Source of the DNA: Thermalbibacter longus
GTDB taxonomy: Bacteria; Chloroflexota; Chloroflexia; Thermomicrobiales; Thermomicrobiaceae
DNA: 64,000 bases
Reading direction: 5' to 3'
Assembly (NCBI RefSeq): GCF_023806485.1
Contig: NZ_JAMSLR010000004.1
Location: 310,001 to 374,000, forward strand
Positions 40,970 to 49,027 of the stretch are shown piece by piece. Position 1 is the stretch's first letter. The number at the start of each line of letters is the position of its first letter. Below the pieces are notes generated by a model, which saw nothing but the letters and a program-made list of their open reading frames with translations, was not told the DNA's origin and ran no database searches. A program made the translations under genes and the position numbers.

Positions 40970-42562
40970 TTAGGGCGTAGGCGTCTCGGTTGCCTCCAGC
41001 GGGATGGCGCCGTCCTCTGACCCGCTGGTGGTATCTGAGAGCTTCTCGGTTGCCGGAAACTGCTCCCAGGTCCCGCTCTCGAGCAGCATGTAGACGAAGC
41101 CACGATCGCTCAGCAGCAGGATACCGTGCTCGAACTCCTGAATCCGCGCGCCCTCTGCCATCAGGTGCGCCTCGGGTTCGATTGCGTAGCCCAGTGTCTG
41201 CTGAAGTGCCTGATCACGCCAGGCTGCGCCGAAGTAGCCCCCTGGGGACCAGAGGTTCGGCTCGACCTGCTGGGCGGTTGGCCAGGTGTCGGGCGTCCAC
41301 GTATCGGGCACCGGGAACCACGTGCCATCGGCGACCAGAACGTAGATCGTGGCAGTATCGAACCGCTCGATCATCAGGCCCCGCTGGAAGTCCATCTCGG
41401 TAGCGCTCACGGTGTAGGCATGGCCAAGCGGCTGCCCGAGCTTCTGCTGAACCGGCTCGCTGCCCCAGTAGACCTGGCCGAAGGCGCCGGTGACCGGGAT
41501 CGGCTCTGGCGTCACCGGCACTGGCGTGGCGGTGAGCTCCGGCGTCGGGGTCGCTTCGGGCACCGGAGTGGCCTGAGGCGTCGGAGTCGGCTCAGGCGCT
41601 GGGGTCGGTTCTGGCGTCGACGTTGGTTCCGGCGTCGGGGTCGCTGCTGGCGTGGGGCTCGGTGCCGGCGGTGGCGGAGGCGTGGTAGCGGTCGCGGTCG
41701 AAGCGACAGGCTGCTGTGTCGGCTGCCGGGTTTGGGGCGGTGTGCTTAGGGCTGGGGCAGACGTCGGCGTCGGCGCCGGCGGCGGTGTTGGCTCCACCTG
41801 AGCTTGCGCGGGGCTCGGGGTCGGCGATGGTGGGGCTGGCGTCTCCGTGGGGACCGGTGGCGGAGTCGGAGTGTTGTGGCCAGCGATCACACTCGTCGTG
41901 TGGAAGCGCAGCACCCAGTCCTGGCCGAGCGGGTGTCCCCACTGGTCCTGGGCACTAGCCAGAATCGCTACCGTGTACACGGTGTCGGGGAGGAGCGAGA
42001 CTTGCTGCGTCTCGTCCGCTCCGATGATCAAGGTCGTTCCGCGCCAGCTAATCGGAAGTCGATCGCGCTCGGCGGCCGGCGCGATGCGCAGATTCTCGAT
42101 GACCGACTGGTGATCCATCGGCTTGTTGAAGGTGATCTCGATAGGCTGGTAGATCGGCCAGAGTTGACCGTCTCTCGGTGAAGAGCCTGCGACGGCTGGC
42201 GGGAGGGCGCGCTGGTAGCCGAGGCTGAGCAGGAGCGCGAGGATCACGAGCACGGCGACACTGAGCGCTGCGGTACTGAAGCTCAGCCGGGGACGAAGAT
42301 TCCAGAAGGGACGCCTTCCGGTCTCCGCTCGGGGGCGCTCGATGGTCTCGTGCCAAACTTGCTGGCGGAGCTGTGGGGGCGGCTCAGCCGGCGGCAGATA
42401 GCGTAGTCCGTCGCGGAGTTGTCGATATTCTTCGAGCAGGTTCCGACAATGCGAACACTCTGCGAGATGCTGTTGGAGCTGTGCCTCCTCGGTTGGGGTC
42501 AGCTCCCCGTCCATGTAGGCCGAGATCAGTGGCCTCATGGACTCGCACTCGCGGGACTTCAT
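40970..42562 (-). CDS. Transmembrane anti-sigma factor with large extracellular sensor region
   Basis: A 530-residue protein. Residues ~1-50 form a zinc-finger anti-sigma domain with HLAECSHCRNLLEEY (H-x3-C-x2-C). One membrane helix is at about residues 96-115. Outside lies a bacterial Ig-like/SbsA-type domain (~120-225; PIYQPIEITFNKPMD), a ~130-residue Pro/Thr/Glu-rich spacer of PTPEPTP repeats, then two related repeats of ~60 residues (GQVYWGSEPVQQKLGQPLG... and GAAWRDQALQQTLGYAIE..., each ending in a GTW(F/E) strand). Its ATG overlaps the sigma gene's stop by four bases. It should sequester the ECF sigma factor and release it on an envelope signal, probably after proteolysis. Confidence 0.85.
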   Translation of the reverse strand: MKSRECESMRPLISAYMDGELTPTEEAQLQQHLAECSHCRNLLEEYRQLRDGLRYLPPAEPPPQLRQQVWHETIERPRAETGRRPFWNLRPRLSFSTAALSVAVLVILALLLSLGYQRALPPAVAGSSPRDGQLWPIYQPIEITFNKPMDHQSVIENLRIAPAAERDRLPISWRGTTLIIGADETQQVSLLPDTVYTVAILASAQDQWGHPLGQDWVLRFHTTSVIAGHNTPTPPPVPTETPAPPSPTPSPAQAQVEPTPPPAPTPTSAPALSTPPQTRQPTQQPVASTATATTPPPPPAPSPTPAATPTPEPTSTPEPTPAPEPTPTPQATPVPEATPTPELTATPVPVTPEPIPVTGAFGQVYWGSEPVQQKLGQPLGHAYTVSATEMDFQRGLMIERFDTATIYVLVADGTWFPVPDTWTPDTWPTAQQVEPNLWSPGGYFGAAWRDQALQQTLGYAIEPEAHLMAEGARIQEFEHGILLLSDRGFVYMLLESGTWEQFPATEKLSDTTSGSEDGAIPLEATETPTP

Positions 42563-43149
42563 GGTGGTGCCGTTTCCTCCACCGCTCGATAGATACGCCG
42601 GAACTCTTCCCGTGCTCGAAAGAGTACCGACTTCACCGCCGACCGCGACAGGCCCATTATCTGCCCGATCTCCTCACAGGACAGCCCTTCGTATTCCCGA
42701 AGGATGAGGGCGAGCCGGTGCCGCGGGTTCATCTGGGTCAGCACTCGCTGAACCAGCTCTTGCGTCTCAGTGCGGATCGCCTCGCGTTCCGGATCTTCCA
42801 GATGCCCGTTGAGATGGAGATCCGGTTGCCCTTGCCCCTCCCATGGTAGCCAGCGAATGCGCTTTCGCCGGCGCAGAACATCGAGACACGCGTTCGCGGC
42901 AATCCGATGCAGCCAGGCTGAGACATTCAGATCGTCCGACGTCTGGGGCAAAGCCCGGTAAGCTCGAATAAAGCACTCTTGTGTCAGGTCGCTCGCGTCC
43001 TCGGCATTTCCCATCATGCGATAGATGAACTGGTAGATCGGCCGTTCATAGCGGAGAAAGATCGCCTCGAACGCGGCTTGGTCGCCCTCCTTTGCGCGAT
43101 TCACCCAGCCGATCTCTTCGGCGGCGGACAAGGCGGCCGAGCCGTCCAT
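42559..43149 (-). CDS. ECF RNA polymerase sigma factor
   Basis: A 196-residue sigma-70 family factor of the extracytoplasmic-function type. Region 2 includes FLRYERPIYQFIYRMMGNAEDASDLTQECF (in part: AEDASDLTQECFIRAY), followed by SAWLHRIAANACLDVLRRRKR; region 4 includes LREYEGLSCEEIGQIMGLSRSAVKSVLFRAREEF. The pair with the overlapping anti-sigma gene is standard. A TTGACA-17-TAGGCT promoter lies upstream at 43231-43259, so basal expression appears housekeeping-driven; I see no clear autoregulatory ECF-type (GGAAC-like) site. Confidence 0.93.
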   Translation of the reverse strand: MDGSAALSAAEEIGWVNRAKEGDQAAFEAIFLRYERPIYQFIYRMMGNAEDASDLTQECFIRAYRALPQTSDDLNVSAWLHRIAANACLDVLRRRKRIRWLPWEGQGQPDLHLNGHLEDPEREAIRTETQELVQRVLTQMNPRHRLALILREYEGLSCEEIGQIMGLSRSAVKSVLFRAREEFRRIYRAVEETAPP

Positions 43150-43230
43150 GCCACGTCCTCCACTTTCCTTAAACGTGCAACGATGTCAATGGTTCTGCGG
43201 TTCTATGCAGCGTCGTCTCGCTTCAGCATC

Positions 43231-43259
43231 AGCCTACTCGATCGAACCGGAGTTGTCAA
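43231..43259 (-). promoter_or_regulatory. Promoter of the ECF sigma/anti-sigma operon
   Basis: On the minus strand TTGACA (43259-43254), 17 bases, TAGGCT (43236-43231). A second TTGACA is seen closer to the gene (about 43188-43183) without a matching -10. Confidence 0.55.
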
Positions 43260-43326
43260 TAGATCACTGTACGTACGCCCCAGTTCGGCTTTCCGATGGA
43301 CTCGCTGGCCGCCCGAACGAGGGTGC

Positions 43327-43332
43327 TAGAAT
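43327..43332 (+). promoter_or_regulatory. Extended -10 promoter of the homocysteine methyltransferase-MTHFR gene
   Basis: TAGAAT preceded by TGC (extended -10), about 60 bases before the ATG at 43394. The -35 region is poor. Confidence 0.45.
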
Positions 43333-43393
43333 CGGGAGAGACGCCGATCGTCGATGGAGGCGGCGGCCACGCTCGCATTCCGGAGGTGAAGAC

Positions 43394-45286
43394 ATGGCGC
43401 ACCCGTTTCTCGAGCGGCTGTCCCGCGGCCCGATTCTCTGCGATGGTGCGATGGGGACACAACTGTACGAGCGTGGCGTTCCGCTGGACGCATGTTTCGA
43501 TGAAGTCAACCTGTCCAACCCCAGCCTGGTGGTCGAGATTCATCGCGACTATATCCTGGCCGGTGCTGAGATCATCGAGACGAATAGCTTCGGCGCCAAC
43601 CGATTCAAGCTCGAGCCACACGGATTTTCTCACCTGGTGCGACAAATTAACCGGCAGGCAGCGCGCAACGCCCGCGAGGCGCGAGAGATTACTGGCCAGC
43701 CGGTGCTCATCGCCGGTTCAATCGGCCCAACCGGACGCACATTGGCCCCGATCGGAACGACGCCTCCGGAGGTGGTGCGCGACGCATACCGCGAGCAGAT
43801 CAGCGCGCTGCTGGAAGGCGGCGTCGACCTGTTGATTATCGAGACCATCTTCCAACTCGAAGAGATGCGCCAGGCCGTCTTGGCTGCCTGGGATGTGTGT
43901 GACTTGCCGATCGTTGCCCAGATGACCTTCGCCTCGGACGGCCGGACTATCCATGGGCATACGCCGGAGGAGGTCATTCACACCCTGATGGAGCTGGGAG
44001 TGACCGTTGCCGGGGTCAACTGCAGTGTCGGGCCGCGGCCGACACTCGAAGTGCTCAAGCACATGCTCAGCGAATCCGGCGGCGCGATTCCGCTCGCTGG
44101 TCAGCCGAACGCAGGTTGGCCCCGGCATCTCGGCAACCGGGTCATCTTCACCGCCTCCCCCGACTACTTCGCCGACTACGCGCGCGAAGCCATCACGCTG
44201 GGCGTCAGCGTCGTCGGTGGCTGTTGCGGCACCACGCCGGCCCATATCCAGGCGATGCGCAAGGCGCTCGATGTACTGGAGATTCCAGATATCCGGCGCC
44301 CTGCCGTGATCGAGGTTCGGACGCGCCGGCCGCGTGAATTGCTTGCAGCGGAAGGGCCAACCAGGCTGGCCCAGAAGCTAGGGAAGGAGTTCGTCGTCAG
44401 CGTCGAGATCGATCCCCCGAAGGGCCTGAATCCCCACAAGGCGCTGGCTGGTGCCCAGCTCCTCAAGGGAGCCGGCGTCGAGTTCATAAACGTGGCTGAC
44501 AGCCCGATGGCACGCGTGCGAATGAGCGCGCTCGCTCTCTGCGCGTTGATTCAACAGCACGTCGAGGTCGAGACGATCCTTCACTTCACCACCCGTGATC
44601 GGAACCTCATGGGTTTGCAGTCGGATCTCATCGGCGCGCATGCGCTCGGTGTGCGCAACATTATCGCGCTTACTGGCGACCCGCCGACGCTGGGGAACTA
44701 TCCCCAGGCTACGGCGGTCTACGACGTGGACTCGATTGGCCTCGTCAAGATCATCAAGCAGTTCAACCAGGGGATGGATGTAGGTGGAGCCTCGATTGGC
44801 CAGATGGCCAGCTTCACTGTGGCGGTGGCCTGCGATCCGACACGGCCCAACCTGGACGAGGAGATCGAGCGGCTGCACCGGAAGATCGAAGCCGGTGCCG
44901 ATCTCGTGATGACTCAACCAGTGTTCGCGCTGAGCGTTTGGACTGACTTCCTGCGCCGCTACGAAGAGCGGTACGGCCCAATCCCAGTTCCGGTGCTGCT
45001 CGGCATCTTGCCCCTTCAGAGTCACCGGCACGCTGAATTCCTGCACAACGAGGTGCCAGGCATCACGCTGACCGAGGAGGCCCGCGAGCGCATGCGCCTG
45101 GCCGGCCCGGAGGGGCGGCGAGAAGGGGTGCGGATGGCGCAGGAATTGCTGCTCGAGGCGCGCGAGGCCGTTCACGGGATATACATCATGCCCTCCTTCG
45201 GGCGCTACGAAGTTGCGGCCGAGGTTCTGGAGATCCTGCCGGATCGCCGGCTCCTGGCGGCAGTGCCGGGAGGGCAGCCCTCGTGA
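43394..45286 (+). CDS. Bifunctional homocysteine S-methyltransferase / methylenetetrahydrofolate reductase
   Basis: A 630-residue fusion (YitJ-like). The N-terminal half (about 1-300) is a homocysteine methyltransferase: PILCDGAMGTQLYERG, ETNSFGANRFKLE, GVNCSVGP and VVGGCCGTTPAHI, the last with the paired zinc Cys. The C-terminal half (about 320-610) is a flavin-dependent MTHFR TIM barrel: VVSVEIDPPKG, ALTGDPPTLGNYP and QPVFALSVW. It can thus reduce methylene-THF and present the methyl group to homocysteine or a partner. ATG 43394 has GGAGGTG upstream. In Bacillus the equivalent is under an S-box; none is seen here, only an extended -10 promoter. Confidence 0.92.
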   Translation: MAHPFLERLSRGPILCDGAMGTQLYERGVPLDACFDEVNLSNPSLVVEIHRDYILAGAEIIETNSFGANRFKLEPHGFSHLVRQINRQAARNAREAREITGQPVLIAGSIGPTGRTLAPIGTTPPEVVRDAYREQISALLEGGVDLLIIETIFQLEEMRQAVLAAWDVCDLPIVAQMTFASDGRTIHGHTPEEVIHTLMELGVTVAGVNCSVGPRPTLEVLKHMLSESGGAIPLAGQPNAGWPRHLGNRVIFTASPDYFADYAREAITLGVSVVGGCCGTTPAHIQAMRKALDVLEIPDIRRPAVIEVRTRRPRELLAAEGPTRLAQKLGKEFVVSVEIDPPKGLNPHKALAGAQLLKGAGVEFINVADSPMARVRMSALALCALIQQHVEVETILHFTTRDRNLMGLQSDLIGAHALGVRNIIALTGDPPTLGNYPQATAVYDVDSIGLVKIIKQFNQGMDVGGASIGQMASFTVAVACDPTRPNLDEEIERLHRKIEAGADLVMTQPVFALSVWTDFLRRYEERYGPIPVPVLLGILPLQSHRHAEFLHNEVPGITLTEEARERMRLAGPEGRREGVRMAQELLLEAREAVHGIYIMPSFGRYEVAAEVLEILPDRRLLAAVPGGQPS

Positions 45287-45340
45287 GCGTAGCGGAGCGC
45301 TGAACTTTAGGCCCGGTGCATCGTGAAGAGGTCGTTCTGC

Positions 45341-45346
45341 TATACT
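45341..45346 (+). promoter_or_regulatory. Extended -10 promoter of rplS
   Basis: TATACT preceded by TGC, about 75 bases before the rplS start. A GCCTGC-GTACCG-GCAGGC hairpin lies in the short leader. Confidence 0.5.
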
Positions 45347-45420
45347 GCTAGGGTGTTTGCGCCTGCGTACCGGCAGGCCGGGGTCAGTCGCGAGCGAGAG
45401 CGTGGAGTGGGGAGTGGCTC

Positions 45421-45792
45421 ATGGTCGACGTCGTGCGGAGCATCGCTGAGGAGTACACGCGAGCGGATATCCCACCGTTCAGCCCTGGCGATACGGTGCG
45501 GGTGCACTATCGCGTTGTCGAGGGAAACAATGTCCGCATCCAGCCCTTCGAGGGGGTAGTGATCCGCAGGCGTGGCGGTGGGACCGACGCCACCTTCACC
45601 GTGCGCCGGATCGCCGCCCATGGAGTCGGCGTCGAGCGGACATTCCCTCTGTACAGCCCGCTGATCGAGAAGATCGAGGTGATCCGGCACGGGAAGGTCC
45701 GCCGGGCGCGCCTCTACTATCTCCGAACTCGGACTGGTAAGGCGGCCCGGATCAAGGAGCGTCGCCGGCCAGCCGGCAGCTACCTGCGCTAG
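45421..45792 (+). CDS. rplS: 50S ribosomal protein L19
   Basis: A 123-residue ribosomal protein located at the 30S-50S interface. [41 protein letters not shown] and [19 protein letters not shown] are diagnostic. It has its own promoter and is separated from rpsP-khpA-rimM (about 16 kb away on the opposite strand), which often share an operon with trmD and rplS in other bacteria. The following rnhB and yraN genes match the usual downstream order. Confidence 0.96.
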   Translation: MVDVVRSIAEEYTRADIPPFSPGDTVRVHYRVVEGNNVRIQPFEGVVIRRRGGGTDATFTVRRIAAHGVGVERTFPLYSPLIEKIEVIRHGKVRRARLYYLRTRTGKAARIKERRRPAGSYLR

Positions 45793-46124
45793 CTCTGCCC
45801 ACGACTGTCCCGCGATTTGGTCATCACGAGCTCGCTTGCAGTTCCCCGCTGTTGGGGTCAGTCCGCTGTGGTCCCCGCTTCAGGCCTTGCCGGGGGGTGA
45901 AGCCTTCCGATCTGGGCGGGAGCGGGGACGGCTACTTCTGGTCGTCCTCTGAAGCCCTCCAGGCGCTTTGCGCGTCCCAGCGCGGTCCGCGCGGTCGGGC
46001 ACTGTTGGCGTCTTCAGAACCCCCTCCAGCACGGCTGATCGATAGGCAATCGCTGGCCTCGCGTCTGTACCTCCCTGTGATACCGCGCTAGGATAGGGAG
46101 CCGGAGAGCCTGGCTACCGTCTCG
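45793..46124 (+). other. Structured intergenic region between rplS and rnhB (332 bases)
   Basis: No protein gene is supported. Two nested-looking RNA structures can be drawn: GTCCCCGCT (45871-45879) with AGCGGGGAC (45921-45929), 9 bp enclosing about 40 bases, and TCTGAAG (45948-45954) with CTTCAGA (46012-46018), 7 bp enclosing a GC-rich stem region. They could be the rplS terminator, a processed leader for rnhB or an unannotated small RNA. TAGGAT near 46089-46094 may be a -10 for rnhB. I found no match to RNase P RNA, tmRNA or SRP RNA core sequences. Confidence 0.35.
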
Positions 46125-46859
46125 ATGGCCGGGCGAGTTGCGGACACGGGAGGGATGGCAATCGCGGGGGCTAGGAACGTGCGCGCTACAACGGCGGAGT
46201 CTCCGCAGCCGGATCCCGAGCTGGAGGCTGCATTCTGGCATCGGGGTAAACAGCGCGTGGTCGGGCTAGACGAGGTCGGTCGCGGCTGCCTGGCTGGCCC
46301 GGTGGTCGCCGCCGCCTGCGTGCTTCCGCCTGGCTTCGTCCCACCGATGCCGGTGCGTGACTCCAAGCAGCTTACCCGCGCGCAGCGCGAGCTCCTGGCC
46401 CGGGTGATCCTTGAGCACGCAGTGGCTGTCTCGGTCGGCGCAGCTTCGCACCGCGAAGTGGATCGCCTCAACGTCAGGCGCGCGACCGCGCTGGCGATGG
46501 CGCGGGCACTCCGTCGTCTCGGCGAGTGGGATCATGTGATCTACGACGGTTTACCGATGCCAGAATTCTCCTCGCCGCGCTTCACCGCAGTGGTCAACGG
46601 CGATGAGCGCTGCCTCTCGATCGCCTGTGCCGCGATCGTCGCGAAGGTGACTCGCGATCGGCTGATGGCGCGCCTAGCGCGTCGCTTTCCGTTCTATGGC
46701 TGGGAGCGCAACGCCGGCTATGGTACGGCCGAGCACCTGGCTGCCCTGGAGGCGCACGGCGTATCTCCCTTCCACCGGCGATCTTTCTCCCCTGTGGGGC
46801 TGTCTCTCAATGGCACCCATCCCCGCGAGACCTGTAGTGACCAGGATCTCGAGCGGTGA
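46125..46859 (+). CDS. rnhB: Ribonuclease HII
   Basis: A 244-residue RNase HII removing ribonucleotides from DNA. VVGLDEVGRGCLAGPVVAAA carries the first Asp-Glu pair, RDSKQLT and SVGAASHREVDRLNVRRAT follow, and VVNGDERCLSIACAAIVAKVTRD with the YGWERNAGYGT tail completes the active site. The start is uncertain: ATG 46125 lacks a clear ribosome binding site and ATG 46155 has one too close; the conserved domain begins only at about residue 45. Its stop overlaps the yraN GTG by four bases. Confidence 0.9.
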   Translation: MAGRVADTGGMAIAGARNVRATTAESPQPDPELEAAFWHRGKQRVVGLDEVGRGCLAGPVVAAACVLPPGFVPPMPVRDSKQLTRAQRELLARVILEHAVAVSVGAASHREVDRLNVRRATALAMARALRRLGEWDHVIYDGLPMPEFSSPRFTAVVNGDERCLSIACAAIVAKVTRDRLMARLARRFPFYGWERNAGYGTAEHLAALEAHGVSPFHRRSFSPVGLSLNGTHPRETCSDQDLER

Positions 46860-47227
46860 ACCGCCAGCGCCACCTCGGGCGGCGGGGCGAGGAGCATGCC
46901 GCGCGGTGGTTGCAGGAGCGTGGCTGGGTCATTCTGGATCGCAACTGGCGGGGATCGGCCGGCGAGCTCGACGTCGTCGCCCTCGACGGAGAGGTGCTGG
47001 TCGGGGTCGAGGTGAAGCTCCGTCGGGGCGAGGAGTTCGGTGCCGCCGAGGAGGCAATCACGCCGTCGAAGCTCACTCGGCTGCTCCAGACCACTTCCGA
47101 GTACCTCTTGCACCATGCTGAGCACAGTGAGCGCCTGTGGCGGGTAGACTTGCTAGCGATTACGCTGGACGCGCGGGGCAGAGTGCAGCGCGTGATTCAC
47201 GTCGAGAACGCGGTAACCGGCGAATGA
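46856..47227 (+). CDS. YraN family protein (UPF0102, predicted endonuclease-like)
   Basis: A 123-residue protein of the restriction-endonuclease-like fold. HLGRRGEEHAARWLQERGW, ILDRNWRGSAGELDVVALDG and VGVEVKLRR give the conserved E-x(n)-GELD-x(n)-E-x-K pattern. It is commonly next to rnhB, as here (4-bp GTGA overlap), suggesting a role in DNA repair or uptake, unproven. Normal length. Confidence 0.9.
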   Translation: MNRQRHLGRRGEEHAARWLQERGWVILDRNWRGSAGELDVVALDGEVLVGVEVKLRRGEEFGAAEEAITPSKLTRLLQTTSEYLLHHAEHSERLWRVDLLAITLDARGRVQRVIHVENAVTGE

Positions 47228-47274
47228 GCGAACACGGCGAGTGCCGGAACGCAGCGTGAGAGCGGAGCCAGGCG

Positions 47275-48498
47275 GTGAGGCTGAGCGAGGAGATCCGACA
47301 ACGGCTCGTGGCCGCTGTGGCAGAGCATGCCGACGCGATGATCGGCTTCGCCCAGCGGGCGGTGCAAACCCGGAGCTTGCCCGGCGAAGAGGAAGCGATG
47401 GCCCGGCTTCTGCGATCGGAGATGGAGCGCCTGGGCTATGACGAGGTCTGGGTCGACCGGGTGGGCAACGTGATCGGCTTGCTACGGGGCAGTGGCGGCG
47501 GCAAGTCAGTGCAATTCAACTCGCACATCGACCATGTGCACGAAGGAGATCCGGCTCTCTGGCCGTACCCTCCATACGCTGGCGTCATCGAGGGAGGAGT
47601 GCTTTACGGCCGTGCGGCGAGCGACGTGAAGGGCGCCCTGGCGGCGCAAGTCTACTTGGGGCCAGTGCTGCGCACTGCGGGGCTGCGACCTCGTGGTGAC
47701 ATTTTCATCACCGGAGTTGTGCTGGAGGAACTCGGCGGGTTCGGCACCGCCACGCTGTGCCAGGAGCTTCGAACCGACTACGCAGTGTTGGGCGAGGCTA
47801 CCAACCTGGAGGTCCGGCGCGGGCATCGTGGACGCATTCTGGTCGAGGTTCGCTTCACCGGAAGATCGGTGCACGCCAGCGCGCCTGAGCGGGGAGCGAA
47901 TCCCCACTACGCCCTGGCTCGCTTTCTTCGGGCGCTCGAGGAGCTGCCGATGCGGAGCCACCCTGACCTGGGGCGCTCGACTGTGGCCCCGACGCTGATC
48001 GCGACCGATCAGACCAGCAGCAACGTGACGCCTGGGGTGCTGGCACTCTCGCTCGACTGGCGCAATGTCCCCGGCGAGGAGCCGGAGGATGTCGTGGACC
48101 GGGTGCGCGAGCTTGCCCAGGCGAGCTTGACTCCCGGAGTGACAGCCGAGGTGCGGGCAGTTGGACGCCGGGTTCGCAGCTACACTGGCCTGGAGGCGGA
48201 GATGCCACCGACACGCGGGTTCGTGCTTCCGGGGGAGCACCCGCTGGTGCGCGCAGCGGCCACGACACTGGGCGAAGTCTTCCAGCGCCAGGTGCCGGTG
48301 GGGCTGTGGCAGTTCGCGACCGACGGTGGACACCTCGCGCGGGCCGGCATCGCGACCATCGGTTTCGCGCCGGCAGAGGAGCGGTTCGCGCACACCGTAA
48401 ACGATCAGGTAAGCCTGCACCAGTTGCGACAGGCGCTTCTCGGCAACGCGGCGCTCGCGCTCGCGCTGCCTGACGCCGAAGAAGGGAGCCCTCGATGA
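47275..48498 (+). CDS. M20-family metallopeptidase (YgeY-like)
   Basis: A 407-residue zinc hydrolase of the peptidase M20/ArgE/DapE family. Metal motifs: [26 protein letters not shown] (bridging Asp), VLEELGGFG (general-base Glu pair) and [14 protein letters not shown], with the C-terminal [11 protein letters not shown] His. It most resembles the YgeY/SsnA-associated hydrolases, but no selenium genes are near. GTG 47275 is the start. Its stop overlaps moaB by four bases (ATGA). Substrate unknown. Confidence 0.85.
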   Translation: MRLSEEIRQRLVAAVAEHADAMIGFAQRAVQTRSLPGEEEAMARLLRSEMERLGYDEVWVDRVGNVIGLLRGSGGGKSVQFNSHIDHVHEGDPALWPYPPYAGVIEGGVLYGRAASDVKGALAAQVYLGPVLRTAGLRPRGDIFITGVVLEELGGFGTATLCQELRTDYAVLGEATNLEVRRGHRGRILVEVRFTGRSVHASAPERGANPHYALARFLRALEELPMRSHPDLGRSTVAPTLIATDQTSSNVTPGVLALSLDWRNVPGEEPEDVVDRVRELAQASLTPGVTAEVRAVGRRVRSYTGLEAEMPPTRGFVLPGEHPLVRAAATTLGEVFQRQVPVGLWQFATDGGHLARAGIATIGFAPAEERFAHTVNDQVSLHQLRQALLGNAALALALPDAEEGSPR

Positions 48499-49004
48499 GC
48501 GCGTCCGCCGAAGCTCACCGCGCCGCGGCCCCGCAGCAGGTGCGCTGCGCGGTCGTGACCGTCAGCGATACCCGGACGCCGGAGACGGATGCCAGTGGCG
48601 CGCTTATCCGGGAGGCGCTCGAGCGGCATGGGCACACCGTGGTGGCATACCAGATCGTGCCGGATGAGCCGGAGCGGATCGGCCCGTTGCTCGACGAGCT
48701 GGCTGGGCGCGGCGACTGCGACGCGATTCTGATCAACGGCGGCACCGGCATCGCCCGGCGAGACACGACGTACGAGGTGGTGGCGGCGCGGCTGGAGAAG
48801 CGGCTGGACGGCTTCGGCGAGCTCTTCAGGATGCTCAGTTACCAGGAGATCGGGCCGGCGGCGATGCTCTCGCGGGCGACGGCTGGGGTGTATCGCGACC
48901 GGATCGTAGCCCTGATGCCAGGATCGCCGAACGCGGTACGACTCGCGATGGAGAGGCTGCTGCTGCCCGAGCTGGCCCACCTGGTCTACGAGATGAGGAA
49001 GTAA
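48495..49004 (+). CDS. moaB: Molybdenum cofactor biosynthesis protein B
   Basis: A 169-residue MoaB/Mog-type protein, binding molybdopterin and activating it (adenylylation in the family). [35 protein letters not shown] and [14 protein letters not shown] are diagnostic. MoaB versus Mog cannot be decided by eye. It overlaps the M20 peptidase stop by four bases and is followed by hisS after 23 bases, so it sits in an operon unrelated to other Moco genes. Confidence 0.9.
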   Translation: MSASAEAHRAAAPQQVRCAVVTVSDTRTPETDASGALIREALERHGHTVVAYQIVPDEPERIGPLLDELAGRGDCDAILINGGTGIARRDTTYEVVAARLEKRLDGFGELFRMLSYQEIGPAAMLSRATAGVYRDRIVALMPGSPNAVRLAMERLLLPELAHLVYEMRK

Positions 49005-49027
49005 CGCGCAGGCGAGGAGTCGGCACC

